Assembly: GCF_010131535.1 (NCBI RefSeq)
Contig: NZ_WUBS01000004.1
Coordinates: 62,001-126,000 of the forward strand
From: Acerihabitans arboris
GTDB lineage: Bacteria; Pseudomonadota; Gammaproteobacteria; Enterobacterales; Enterobacteriaceae
Reading direction: 5' to 3'
DNA: 64,000 nt
Below the pieces are notes generated by a model. The model was not told the DNA's origin and made no database searches. It worked only from the letters and a program-made list of their open reading frames with translations. The position numbers and the translations under genes were made by a program. The number at the start of each line of letters is the position of its first letter. Positions within the stretch are counted from its first letter, which is position 1. This document shows positions 17,378 through 26,242 of the stretch, in pieces.

Positions 17378-18898
17378 TCAAAACCCTTTTGCACTCGCCG
17401 TGACCAATGCCGATTCCTGGGCCGATTGACGCTCGACATTGGCCGTCAATGTACCGTTCGACATCACCAGAATACGGTCGGAGACCGCCATGATTTCTTT
17501 TAAGTCCGACGTGGAAAACAAAATGCCGATGCCCTGCTCCGACAACGCCACCATCATCTCGAACACGTCCGCCTTGGCGCCCACGTCGATGCCGCGGGTG
17601 GGCTCGTCCAGCAGCAGCAGCTTCGGGTTGGTCAGCAGCGATCGGCCGATCACCACCTTCTGCTGGTTGCCGCCGCTTAACGCCTGGATTTCCACATCCG
17701 GCGACGAGACTTTGATCGACAGGTTGCCGATGGTGGTCGCCACCGCCCGCTGTTCCTCCAGGCGCATGATGCTGAAGCCGTGCTGCAACCGACGCCACAG
17801 GCTGGCGATGGTCAGGTTGACCGCCACCGACGAGGCCGGGAAAATCCCCGTCTTTTTCCGGTCCTCCGGCACCAGGCTCATGCCGAGCCTGATGCGGTTG
17901 GCGGTGGACATGCCGGTGGCGACGGGCAAATCCCCCAGCCAGATCTTGCCCAGGTAATTGCGCTCGGTGCCGAGCAGGCATTCGAACAGCTCGGTACGGC
18001 CGGCGCCCATCAGGCCATAGATGCCGACGATTTCCCCGGCGCGCACGTTGAACGATACATCGTTGACCACCGGATGGCCGGCATCGTTGACGCTGGTGAT
18101 GTGATCGGCCTGCAACACCGGCAGGCCGAAGGTGCGCCCCGGTTTGAGAAATGTGGTGACAGGGTCACCGCCGAGCATCTCGCGCACGATCCAGGGCACG
18201 TCTATCTCGCTGACCACCGCCTCGGCCTGGAAACGTCCGTCGCGCAGGATGGTGATGTAATCGCCGATGGCCATCAGCTCTTCCAGCCGGTGCGAAATAT
18301 ACACGACCGACACCCCCTGGCGCGTCAGTTCGCGGATCACCCGGAACAGCACGTTCACCTCGGTTTTGCTTAATGCCGAGGTCGGCTCGTCGAGGATCAG
18401 GATATCGGCCTGCTCCGCCAGCGCCTTGGCGATTTCCACCATTTGCTGCTGGCCGACCTTCAGGTTGGCCACCAGTTCGCGCGGCGAGATGGGCTGGTCC
18501 AGTCGGTCCATCAGCTCGGCGGCAATCCGTTCCTGCCCGGCCTGGTCGATAGGCCATAATCCCTTCTGGTGTTCGCGGCCGAGAAAAATATTCTCCGCCA
18601 CGTTCAGGTTTTCCGACAGGTTAAGCTCCTGGTGCACCATGCCGATGCCTTTCGCCGCCGCGTCGCGCGTATTGGCAAAGGCGACGGGCTTACCGTCAAG
18701 CTCAATCCGGCCGGCGGTGGGCTGCTGCACCCCGGCCAGCACGTTCATCAGGGTGGATTTGCCGGCGCCGTTCTCGCCGATAATCACATTCACCTTGCCG
18801 CGATAAACGTTGTAGTCCACGTTATCCAGCGCCAGCGTGCCGGGGTAAAGCATGCTGATGCCCTGCGCGCGCAGGATGATGTCCGGTGTCGCGCTCAT
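17378..18898 (-). CDS. Sugar ABC transporter ATP-binding protein (RbsA-type, two nucleotide-binding domains)
   Basis: The 506-residue ATPase has two tandem ABC cassettes. The first has Walker A GENGAGKS near residue 40, a signature region [14 protein letters not shown] and Walker [13 protein letters not shown]. The second has the degenerate P-loop GLMGAGRTE near 292, signature [13 protein letters not shown] and Walker [12 protein letters not shown]. This is the RbsA/MglA layout for pentose and hexose importers. Its ATG overlaps the DUF2291 stop by four bases (ATGA). The upstream in-frame extension to 18997 lies inside the neighbouring gene. Confidence 0.94.
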   Translation of the reverse strand: MSATPDIILRAQGISMLYPGTLALDNVDYNVYRGKVNVIIGENGAGKSTLMNVLAGVQQPTAGRIELDGKPVAFANTRDAAAKGIGMVHQELNLSENLNVAENIFLGREHQKGLWPIDQAGQERIAAELMDRLDQPISPRELVANLKVGQQQMVEIAKALAEQADILILDEPTSALSKTEVNVLFRVIRELTRQGVSVVYISHRLEELMAIGDYITILRDGRFQAEAVVSEIDVPWIVREMLGGDPVTTFLKPGRTFGLPVLQADHITSVNDAGHPVVNDVSFNVRAGEIVGIYGLMGAGRTELFECLLGTERNYLGKIWLGDLPVATGMSTANRIRLGMSLVPEDRKKTGIFPASSVAVNLTIASLWRRLQHGFSIMRLEEQRAVATTIGNLSIKVSSPDVEIQALSGGNQQKVVIGRSLLTNPKLLLLDEPTRGIDVGAKADVFEMMVALSEQGIGILFSTSDLKEIMAVSDRILVMSNGTLTANVERQSAQESALVTASAKGF

Positions 18899-19512
18899 TG
18901 TGTCGTCCCCCGCGTCATCTCCAGCGCCACGGCGTCGTCGATGCCGTCTGCGCGTAAAGTTACCGCCGCCAGCACGTCCACCGGCTGGCCGATCCAACCT
19001 GCGTCCAGCGCCGGCAGGCCGCTTAACGCCTGTTTGTTCAGCGCCTTGGCCACCTGGGCGAACTGCACCTGGTTTTTAAAATCCTCAAAGCGGATAAACC
19101 CGGCGGCGTCGCGCACGGCGTTGCCTTTGATAATGGGTCCCAATTGCAGCGTAAGCGGCTCTCCGTTGACGCTTAGCTGGAGCTTACGCTCCAGGCCGTC
19201 GGTATCCACCGCGGTTACCTTGCCGCTAAATTTGGTGTAGACGCTCTTGCCGTCCGTACCTTTCAGCTGCCCCTGGGCCTGCTTGAGCGCGGCCCAGTCC
19301 AGCGCGTTGACGTGCGCGGCGGGCAGAATCTTCGGCACCCAGAATGCCTGCGCGATCTGCGCCGGGGTCTGGCTGGAATAGTCCGGCCCGGCCGAAGGGT
19401 CGGCGGGGATAATGGGTTTGCCGCTGCTGTCCAGGCCGACCACGTCACAGGCCGTCAACAGCAGCAGGATCACACACCCTAATCCCGTCTTGCGTAATGC
19501 GTTGAGCTGCAT
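18895..19512 (-). CDS. DUF2291 lipoprotein of a sugar ABC transporter operon
   Basis: The 205-residue protein has a signal peptide ending in the lipobox LLTAC at about residues 18-22, so it is probably lipid-anchored at Cys22. The mature part (WVPKILPAAHVNALDWAALK; VYTKFSGKVTAVDTDG) matches the DUF2291 family, which recurs in CUT2-type sugar transporter operons. Its molecular role is unknown; helping the transporter or binding protein in the periplasm is a guess. It lies between the binding-protein and ATPase genes, with GGGAGA before the ATG and a four-base overlap with the ATPase gene. Confidence 0.85.
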   Translation of the reverse strand: MQLNALRKTGLGCVILLLLTACDVVGLDSSGKPIIPADPSAGPDYSSQTPAQIAQAFWVPKILPAAHVNALDWAALKQAQGQLKGTDGKSVYTKFSGKVTAVDTDGLERKLQLSVNGEPLTLQLGPIIKGNAVRDAAGFIRFEDFKNQVQFAQVAKALNKQALSGLPALDAGWIGQPVDVLAAVTLRADGIDDAVALEMTRGTTQ

Positions 19513-19558
19513 GTCGTCTCCCAGGGAAGAGGCCGCCCGGCCCCTTCCCGCGCATGGA

Positions 19559-20540
<982 letters not shown>

Positions 20541-20740
20541 TTTTGATTTTATATTCATACGGAGTGTGGCAAGTCCCTGGCATAATGTCCATGGCGATTG
20601 TCAGGAATAGCGAGAGCTGTCACAAAACGCAACAAGACGATTACATCGAATCGCGCTGTAACGCCTTATGGCGCGGCAGGCCCGCCAATACCAAAGCTAA
20701 AGCGTGCCGGCGGGGTTAACAATGGAACCTATCGGGAAAA

Positions 20741-21496
20741 CTACGCGCGGGTTTTAATATCCCGCGCCTCGTCGGGCTTGGGCGTCAACGGCCCCACCCA
20801 GCGCTGCACCAGCCAGCAGGCAAGCGTAATCATCAGCCAGCTCAATACCGTGCCCATCACCAGATCACGCGGCCAATGCATGCCCAGGATCATCCGGCTG
20901 CACATCACCGCCACCGCCCATGCCATGATCAACGCCACCGACGTAAAGTGCCGGCGCGGCCACAGCAGGCCCAACGCCAACAGCGCCCAGCTGGCGGCGA
21001 AAATCGTATGTCCCGAGGGAAAGGCAAAGCCGGTATCGTGCTGCCAATGCCTACGCAGCCAAGGCGGGATCTGCCGCTCATCCTGTAACTCTTTTTTCAC
21101 CCACTGCGAACGCGCCTTGCGCGGCAGCGAGTAAAATGCCCGATCGTCGATGGAGAACTGGTCCTCCAGCCAAAGCACATAAGGCCGCGGCTCCTGCACC
21201 TGGTCCTTGATAACCGTTTTAAGCCCCTGGCCGATTAACAATGTCGCGCCCAGGATACAGGCCAGTCCCAGCGCGGGTTTTAGGCGAAAGCGCAGGCACC
21301 AGAGAAACCAGCCCAGCAATAACGCGCTGGTCACGGCCCCCCAGGGGGAGGTGACGGTCTGGGTTACCCAGAACATGCCCCGCCACCAGCCGGCCCCATT
21401 CTCAGGATGCCACTGCCAGCCACTGACCCAAACCAAAATTGGTATTATCATCAGTAACACCGCGCCCAGGCCGGTACGTTTCGCTATTTCATACAT
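20741..21496 (-). CDS. pgpB: Phosphatidylglycerophosphatase B / undecaprenyl-diphosphate phosphatase
   Basis: PgpB is an inner-membrane PAP2-family lipid phosphatase acting on phosphatidylglycerophosphate and undecaprenyl pyrophosphate at the periplasmic face. The 251 residues carry the three phosphatase motifs: KTVIKDQVQEPRP near residue 94, PSGH near 160, and SRMILGMHWPRD near 200. About six transmembrane helices are present. It is divergent from ribA as in E. coli, but the downstream gene lapA is displaced by 10 kb. Confidence 0.95.
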   Translation of the reverse strand: MYEIAKRTGLGAVLLMIIPILVWVSGWQWHPENGAGWWRGMFWVTQTVTSPWGAVTSALLLGWFLWCLRFRLKPALGLACILGATLLIGQGLKTVIKDQVQEPRPYVLWLEDQFSIDDRAFYSLPRKARSQWVKKELQDERQIPPWLRRHWQHDTGFAFPSGHTIFAASWALLALGLLWPRRHFTSVALIMAWAVAVMCSRMILGMHWPRDLVMGTVLSWLMITLACWLVQRWVGPLTPKPDEARDIKTRA

Positions 21497-21767
21497 AAAA
21501 ATATTTTTCCGTTAAATGTCTTTACCGCTGAATAGTTTAACGTCGGGGCGGCGGCAATATTCCCAACGCGGCGTGCCGCTTGGTAAGCAATTGTGACCAT
21601 CAAATGAATATTTTGCCAGTAAACAGGATTTTACACCGTCAGTTTTCAGTAAAATTATGGCAAAATGCACTATTAATGAATCTTCGCGCACCTGACCGCA
21701 CCCTATTTGCTCAAAGGGCATTACCGAAAGTGGGATGAGCGTCGTTATAGAAGTTTTGGAGAGTAAC

Positions 21768-22361
21768 ATGCAGCTTAAACGTGTGGCAGAAGCCAAACTG
21801 CCGACACCCTGGGGCGATTTCCTGATGGTTGGATTCGAGGAATTAGCCACCGGACACGATCACCTGGCATTGGTTTTTGGTGATATTACCGGGGTGGAAC
21901 CGGTGCTGTCGCGGGTGCACTCCGAGTGCCTCACCGGCGACGCCCTGTTCAGCCTGCGCTGCGACTGCGGTTTCCAGCTCGAGGCCGCATTAACCCACAT
22001 TGCCGAGGAAGGCCGGGGCATCCTGCTCTATCACCGCCAGGAGGGCCGCAATATCGGCCTGCTGAACAAGATCCGCGCCTACGCCCTGCAGGATAAAGGC
22101 GCCGATACCGTGGAGGCCAACCACCAACTGGGTTTTGCCGCCGACGAGCGGGATTTCACCCTGTGCGCCGACATGTTTAAACTGCTGGGCGTTGAGTCGG
22201 TGCGTTTGCTGACCAATAATCCCCAAAAGGTGGAAATCCTTACCGAGGCCGGCATCAACATCACCGAGCGGGTGCCGCTTATCGTCGGCCGCAATCCGGA
22301 AAATGAACGTTACCTCAATACCAAGGCCGCCAAGATGGGTCATCTGCTGGATATCAAATAA
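21768..22361 (+). CDS. ribA: GTP cyclohydrolase II
   Basis: RibA catalyses the first step of riboflavin synthesis, converting GTP to 2,5-diamino-6-ribosylamino-pyrimidinone phosphate. The 197 residues match E. coli (196). Zinc is bound by the cysteines in [17 protein letters not shown] (residues 55-71). [11 protein letters not shown] near 95-105 and the C-terminal catalytic region with LLTNNP complete the signature. ATG 21768 has GGAGAG six bases upstream, so the in-frame start at 21735 is rejected. No FMN riboswitch is apparent in the leader. Confidence 0.97.
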   Translation: MQLKRVAEAKLPTPWGDFLMVGFEELATGHDHLALVFGDITGVEPVLSRVHSECLTGDALFSLRCDCGFQLEAALTHIAEEGRGILLYHRQEGRNIGLLNKIRAYALQDKGADTVEANHQLGFAADERDFTLCADMFKLLGVESVRLLTNNPQKVEILTEAGINITERVPLIVGRNPENERYLNTKAAKMGHLLDIK

Positions 22362-22508
22362 CCCGCCCCCCGCTTCATCACCCCACCCGCCGGGGATGGC
22401 CGCTCCGCCACCCGGCGCGTCGCTGAGTCCCGCGATATGGGATCGACCGCCCGGATCGCCGTGTTTCGTTAAGGTATAGTGCCCCCTTTACATCCAGGGT
22501 CCCTTGCC

Positions 22509-22916
22509 ATGAAGTTCAGTACCATGAGCGACAGCGAAATCATTGCCGATCTCTGTTGCCGGATCAAAGACGCGCGCATCGAGCAGCGCCTGTCGCAAAT
22601 CGACCTGGCCGAACGCTCCGGGTTGGGCATTGCCACCATCAAGCGCGCCGAAATGGGCGGTTCGGTCACCCTCAGCACGCTTATCTGCATCCTGCGGGGC
22701 CTAAACCGCCTGCATCAGTTGGAAGGGGTGTTGTTCGACGCCGAGGTGCGCTCGTTTAACGCGCAAATCAGCGGTGAAAAACAGAATGCGCCGCTGCGCA
22801 TCCGTAAGAAAGCCGTTTCCGCGGACGAAGCGGAAAAACCGCCGGTGGAAAACAACGCCGACGCCTCCGCCGTCGACTGGTATATCTCCGCCGCCGAAAA
22901 CAATATTCTGTGGTGA
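22509..22916 (+). CDS. XRE-family helix-turn-helix protein
   Basis: The 135-residue protein has an XRE/Cro-type DNA-binding domain at about residues 13-66: IKDARIEQRLSQIDLAERSGLG with IATIKRAEMGGSVTLSTLICIL. A charged, low-complexity C-terminus ends VDWYISAAENNILW. It resembles HipB-like antidotes and stand-alone repressors, but no toxin gene is next to it. ATG 22509 has a weak AGGGT upstream; the internal ATG at 22524 is an alternative. It is convergent with sdaB and might regulate the sdaC-sdaB pair, which is not shown by sequence. Confidence 0.75.
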   Translation: MKFSTMSDSEIIADLCCRIKDARIEQRLSQIDLAERSGLGIATIKRAEMGGSVTLSTLICILRGLNRLHQLEGVLFDAEVRSFNAQISGEKQNAPLRIRKKAVSADEAEKPPVENNADASAVDWYISAAENNILW

Positions 22917-23034
22917 GCCCAGGCGGCGCTATCCTCGCCGCCGCGCTAACCCCGCCCCCGGGATAACGCCGTACGCACGCGGGGAGCGCCCCCCCGATGG
23001 CGATGGCCCTGGCTTGACGCCCGCCGGCTCCACG

Positions 23035-24399
23035 CTATTCGCACAGCACCACCTTGATCGCCAGGCCGCCGCGCGACGTCTCGCGGTATTTGGCGTTCAT
23101 ATCCTTGCCGGTTTCGTACATGGTCTCGATAACCTTATCCAGGGACACCCGTGGTTCCGTGGTGCGGCGCACCGCCATGCGCGCGGCGTTAACCGCCTTC
23201 ATCGCCACGATAGCGTTGCGCTCGATACAGGGCACCTGCACCTGGCCCGCCACCGGATCGCAGGTCAGGCCAAGGTTATGCTCCATGCCGATCTCCGCCG
23301 CGATGCAGACCTGTTCAGGGCTGCCGCCCAACAGCTCCGCCAGCCCGGCCGCCGCCATGGAGCAAGCCACCCCAACCTCGCCCTGGCAGCCCACCTCGGC
23401 GCCCGAAATCGAGGCGTTCATTTTGTACAGCGCGCCTATCACCCCGGAGGCCAGGAAATAGCGCAGGTATGCCTCCGAGGTCACCGGCTGGATAAAACGA
23501 TCGTAATAAGCCAGCACCGCCGGGATAATACCGCAGGCGCCGTTGGTCGGGGCGGTCACCACCCGTCCGCCGGCGGCGTTCTCCTCGGCCACCGCCATGG
23601 CGAACATATTCACCCAGTCCATGGCGTTCATCGGATCGCTGGAGAAGCGATCGTTGGTGAACAGCAGCCGGTGCAGGCTGGAGGCACGGCGCGGCACCCG
23701 GATCGGCCCCGGCAATACGCCTTCGGTGTTCATGCCGCGCCGCATGGCGTTTTGCATGGTGCTCCATACCGCGCCGAAGTATTGCTCGATCTCCTCGCGG
23801 CTATGCAGCGCCAGCTCGTTTTTCATTACCACCGCCGACAGCGACAGGCAGTTATCGCGGCAATGGCGCAGCAGGTTCTGCGCCGAAAAGAATGGAAATG
23901 GCACCGCCCGCCCGGATGGGCTCTTTTTGCCGAAATTTTCCCGATCGACCACAAAGCCGCCGCCGATCGAGTAATAGATTTTACTGTACACCAATTCGTC
24001 TTGCCGCCAGGCGTTGAAAACCATGCCGTTTTCATGCAGCGGCAGGTTCTCGTCACGAAACCGGATGGCGGATGCCACCGCAAAATCCACGTCGTAGCCG
24101 TCCGCCAGGGGCAGCCGTCCGCGCTGGCGCACCTGGTTGATAAACTGCGGAATCGCGTCCACGTCAACCGTAGCGGGCGCGTTGCCGGCCAGGCCCATGA
24201 TAATGGCGATATCGGTATGATGCCCCCGGCCGGTTAACGACAGAGAACCATACACGTCCACCGCGATACGCCCGACCGAGGGGAGCAGCCCCTGCGCCAG
24301 CAGGTCGTCGGCAAACATTTTCCCGGCCTTCATCGGGCCGACGGTGTGGGAACTGGATGGACCGATGCCTATCTTGAAAATATCAAAAATGCTAACCAT
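23035..24399 (-). CDS. sdaB: L-serine ammonia-lyase (iron-sulfur)
   Basis: The enzyme deaminates L-serine to pyruvate and ammonia with an oxygen-labile [4Fe-4S] cluster. The 454 residues align along their length with E. coli SdaA, SdaB and TdcG. The start is MVSIFDIFKIGIGPSSSHTVG. Conserved cysteines lie in PTNGACGIIPAV, AEVGCQGEVGVACSMAAAG and NLGLTCDPVAGQVQVPC. The sdaB name is preferred because the serine transporter sdaC lies directly upstream on the same strand, as in the E. coli sdaCB operon. In E. coli these genes are not next to ribA or acnA. Confidence 0.92.
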   Translation of the reverse strand: MVSIFDIFKIGIGPSSSHTVGPMKAGKMFADDLLAQGLLPSVGRIAVDVYGSLSLTGRGHHTDIAIIMGLAGNAPATVDVDAIPQFINQVRQRGRLPLADGYDVDFAVASAIRFRDENLPLHENGMVFNAWRQDELVYSKIYYSIGGGFVVDRENFGKKSPSGRAVPFPFFSAQNLLRHCRDNCLSLSAVVMKNELALHSREEIEQYFGAVWSTMQNAMRRGMNTEGVLPGPIRVPRRASSLHRLLFTNDRFSSDPMNAMDWVNMFAMAVAEENAAGGRVVTAPTNGACGIIPAVLAYYDRFIQPVTSEAYLRYFLASGVIGALYKMNASISGAEVGCQGEVGVACSMAAAGLAELLGGSPEQVCIAAEIGMEHNLGLTCDPVAGQVQVPCIERNAIVAMKAVNAARMAVRRTTEPRVSLDKVIETMYETGKDMNAKYRETSRGGLAIKVVLCE

Positions 24400-24484
24400 A
24401 ACCCTGTCCTTAACATACTGCGCAGATGATGTTTCCCTGCGGGAGCGTCGGCGCGAAAACGGGCCGGGCCGGCCCGGCCCGGCG

Positions 24485-25774
24485 TCAGCCCATCAGGCTA
24501 TAGATAATCGCCGACATGGCGACCAGGCCCATCAGCACGACAAATAGGTTGCTAACGCCGCCGCTGTATTTTTTCATCGCCGGGACTTTCTGGATGGCGT
24601 ACATCGGCATCAAAAACAGCAGCATAGCGATAACCGGCCCGCCCAGGGTCTCGATCATACCGAGGATGCTGGGGTTCAGCGTCGCCACCAGCCAGGTGGT
24701 CAGCAGCATAAAGATGCCGGTAATACGGTTAAGCGACGCTTCGGAGGCGGTTTTGCCCCGGCCACGCAATGACTTGATTATCATGCCGTTGAAACCCTCG
24801 CGCGCCCCGAGATAATGGCCCAGGAAGGATTTGCTGATGGCGACGGTGGCGATGATCGGCGCCATCCAGGCAATCAGCGGGTTGTTAAAGTGATTGGCCA
24901 GGTATGACAGGATGGAAATATTCTGCGCCTTGGCTTCCATCAAATCGGCGGTCGACAGGCTGAGCGCGCAGCTGAACACAAAAAACATCACCGTCGCCAC
25001 CATCATCACATGGCTGCAGGCCAGGATACGGGAGCATTTTTTCTCCGCACCCACGCCATATTCCTCGCGTTTTGCCACCGCGAACGAGGAGATAATCGGC
25101 GAATGGTTAAACGAGAACACCATCACCGGGATCGCCAGCCACAGCGTAACCATCAGGCTATTGCCGGTCATGCCGCCGGCAACGGTGGCGCTGTCGAGAA
25201 TAGCCGTGCTCCAGTTGGGAATTAAATAAAGCGCCAGCAGCATTAACGCCGCGACAAATGGAAAAACCAGGATGCTCATCGCCCTGACGATCATCTCCTT
25301 GCCAAAACGCACAATGGTCATCAGCCCGAGGATCAATATCAGTGATAATATCGCCCGCGGTGGCGCCGGCAAATGAAGCTGATGGGTAATAAAGCTGTTA
25401 ACGGTATTCGTAATCGCCACGCCATACACCAGGCAAATAGGATAGATAGCAAAAAAATACAGCAAGGTGATTAATTTACCAGCGCCGACGCCAAAATGTT
25501 CTTCGACGACTTCCGTTATATCCTCGCCGCCATTTTTACCGGATAATACAAAACGGCATAATCCGCGGTGGGCAAAAAAGGTCATCGGATAAGCAATAAC
25601 CGCCATGATAATGAGCGGCACTAGCCCGCCGATGCCCGCGTTAATGGGTAAAAACAGCACGCCCGCGCCGATGGCCGTGCCGTACAGGCCCAACATCCAC
25701 ATGGTGTCGCTTCTGCGCCAGCCGGAGACGGGGGACGCCTCCAGCACCGACGCGCTGTCCGTGATGCTATTCAT
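24485..25774 (-). CDS. sdaC: Serine:H+ symporter SdaC
   Basis: This inner-membrane amino-acid permease of the HAAAP family imports L-serine for the deaminase encoded downstream. The 429 residues equal E. coli SdaC. About eleven hydrophobic helices are seen, with GLYGTAIGAGVLFLPINAGIG near residue 30 and FSFNHSPIISSFAVAKREEYG near residue 215. GAGGAGAA precedes ATG 25774. The gap to sdaB is 85 bases, so they probably form one operon. Confidence 0.95.
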   Translation of the reverse strand: MNSITDSASVLEASPVSGWRRSDTMWMLGLYGTAIGAGVLFLPINAGIGGLVPLIIMAVIAYPMTFFAHRGLCRFVLSGKNGGEDITEVVEEHFGVGAGKLITLLYFFAIYPICLVYGVAITNTVNSFITHQLHLPAPPRAILSLILILGLMTIVRFGKEMIVRAMSILVFPFVAALMLLALYLIPNWSTAILDSATVAGGMTGNSLMVTLWLAIPVMVFSFNHSPIISSFAVAKREEYGVGAEKKCSRILACSHVMMVATVMFFVFSCALSLSTADLMEAKAQNISILSYLANHFNNPLIAWMAPIIATVAISKSFLGHYLGAREGFNGMIIKSLRGRGKTASEASLNRITGIFMLLTTWLVATLNPSILGMIETLGGPVIAMLLFLMPMYAIQKVPAMKKYSGGVSNLFVVLMGLVAMSAIIYSLMG

Positions 25775-26242
25775 TGTGCTGTTCTCCTCGGGGAACGTTT
25801 AAATAAAAATGCCGTGAATATGTTAAACATATTGCTCTAACGTTAAAAATAGCCATGCATGAAAATAATAATATATTTTCATGCGGGCGCTACCTTTGCA
25901 GTGGCGGCATTCTATATCAAACGAAGAATATAATAACCCTGTCGAGATCACAAAAGTGGATGTATTAATAGAGTAAATCAAAAGAAGGATTGAATATAAA
26001 GAGTCAAAAATGATATTTAAATCCTGACCGTCTTTAAGGTTGATAACTTGATACTTTATATCGGTTAATAATAACAGAAATAATGCTTCAGGCCAATCAA
26101 GATAATAATTTAACCTGGCAACTTAAATAAACACTACCTGCAAATAATATACTCCACATCATCAATGTCACGCGAATTTGACCACTTCATTACTCCCGCC
26201 GCTTCGCGTCCCCCCCCCGGGGGTTGGGACGCGCCGGCAAGA
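25775..26242. other. AT-rich promoter region of sdaC and acnA 3' flank
   Basis: These 468 bases have no convincing gene. The interrupted palindrome AATATGTT-A-AACATATT (25817-25833) lies 43 bases upstream of sdaC and is a candidate operator. TAACGTTA follows at 25838-25845. Near acnA, GCGTCCC (26206-26212) and GGGACGC (26226-26232) form a GC-rich hairpin without a T tract, possibly the acnA 3' end. Confidence 0.5.

Noticed and set aside
21500-21767. An FMN riboswitch in front of ribA
   Set aside because: The conserved RFN-element segments could not be recognised in the leader.
22774-24237. 487-codon open frame opposite sdaB
   Set aside because: Shadow frame overlapping the HTH gene and sdaB; no conserved motif.
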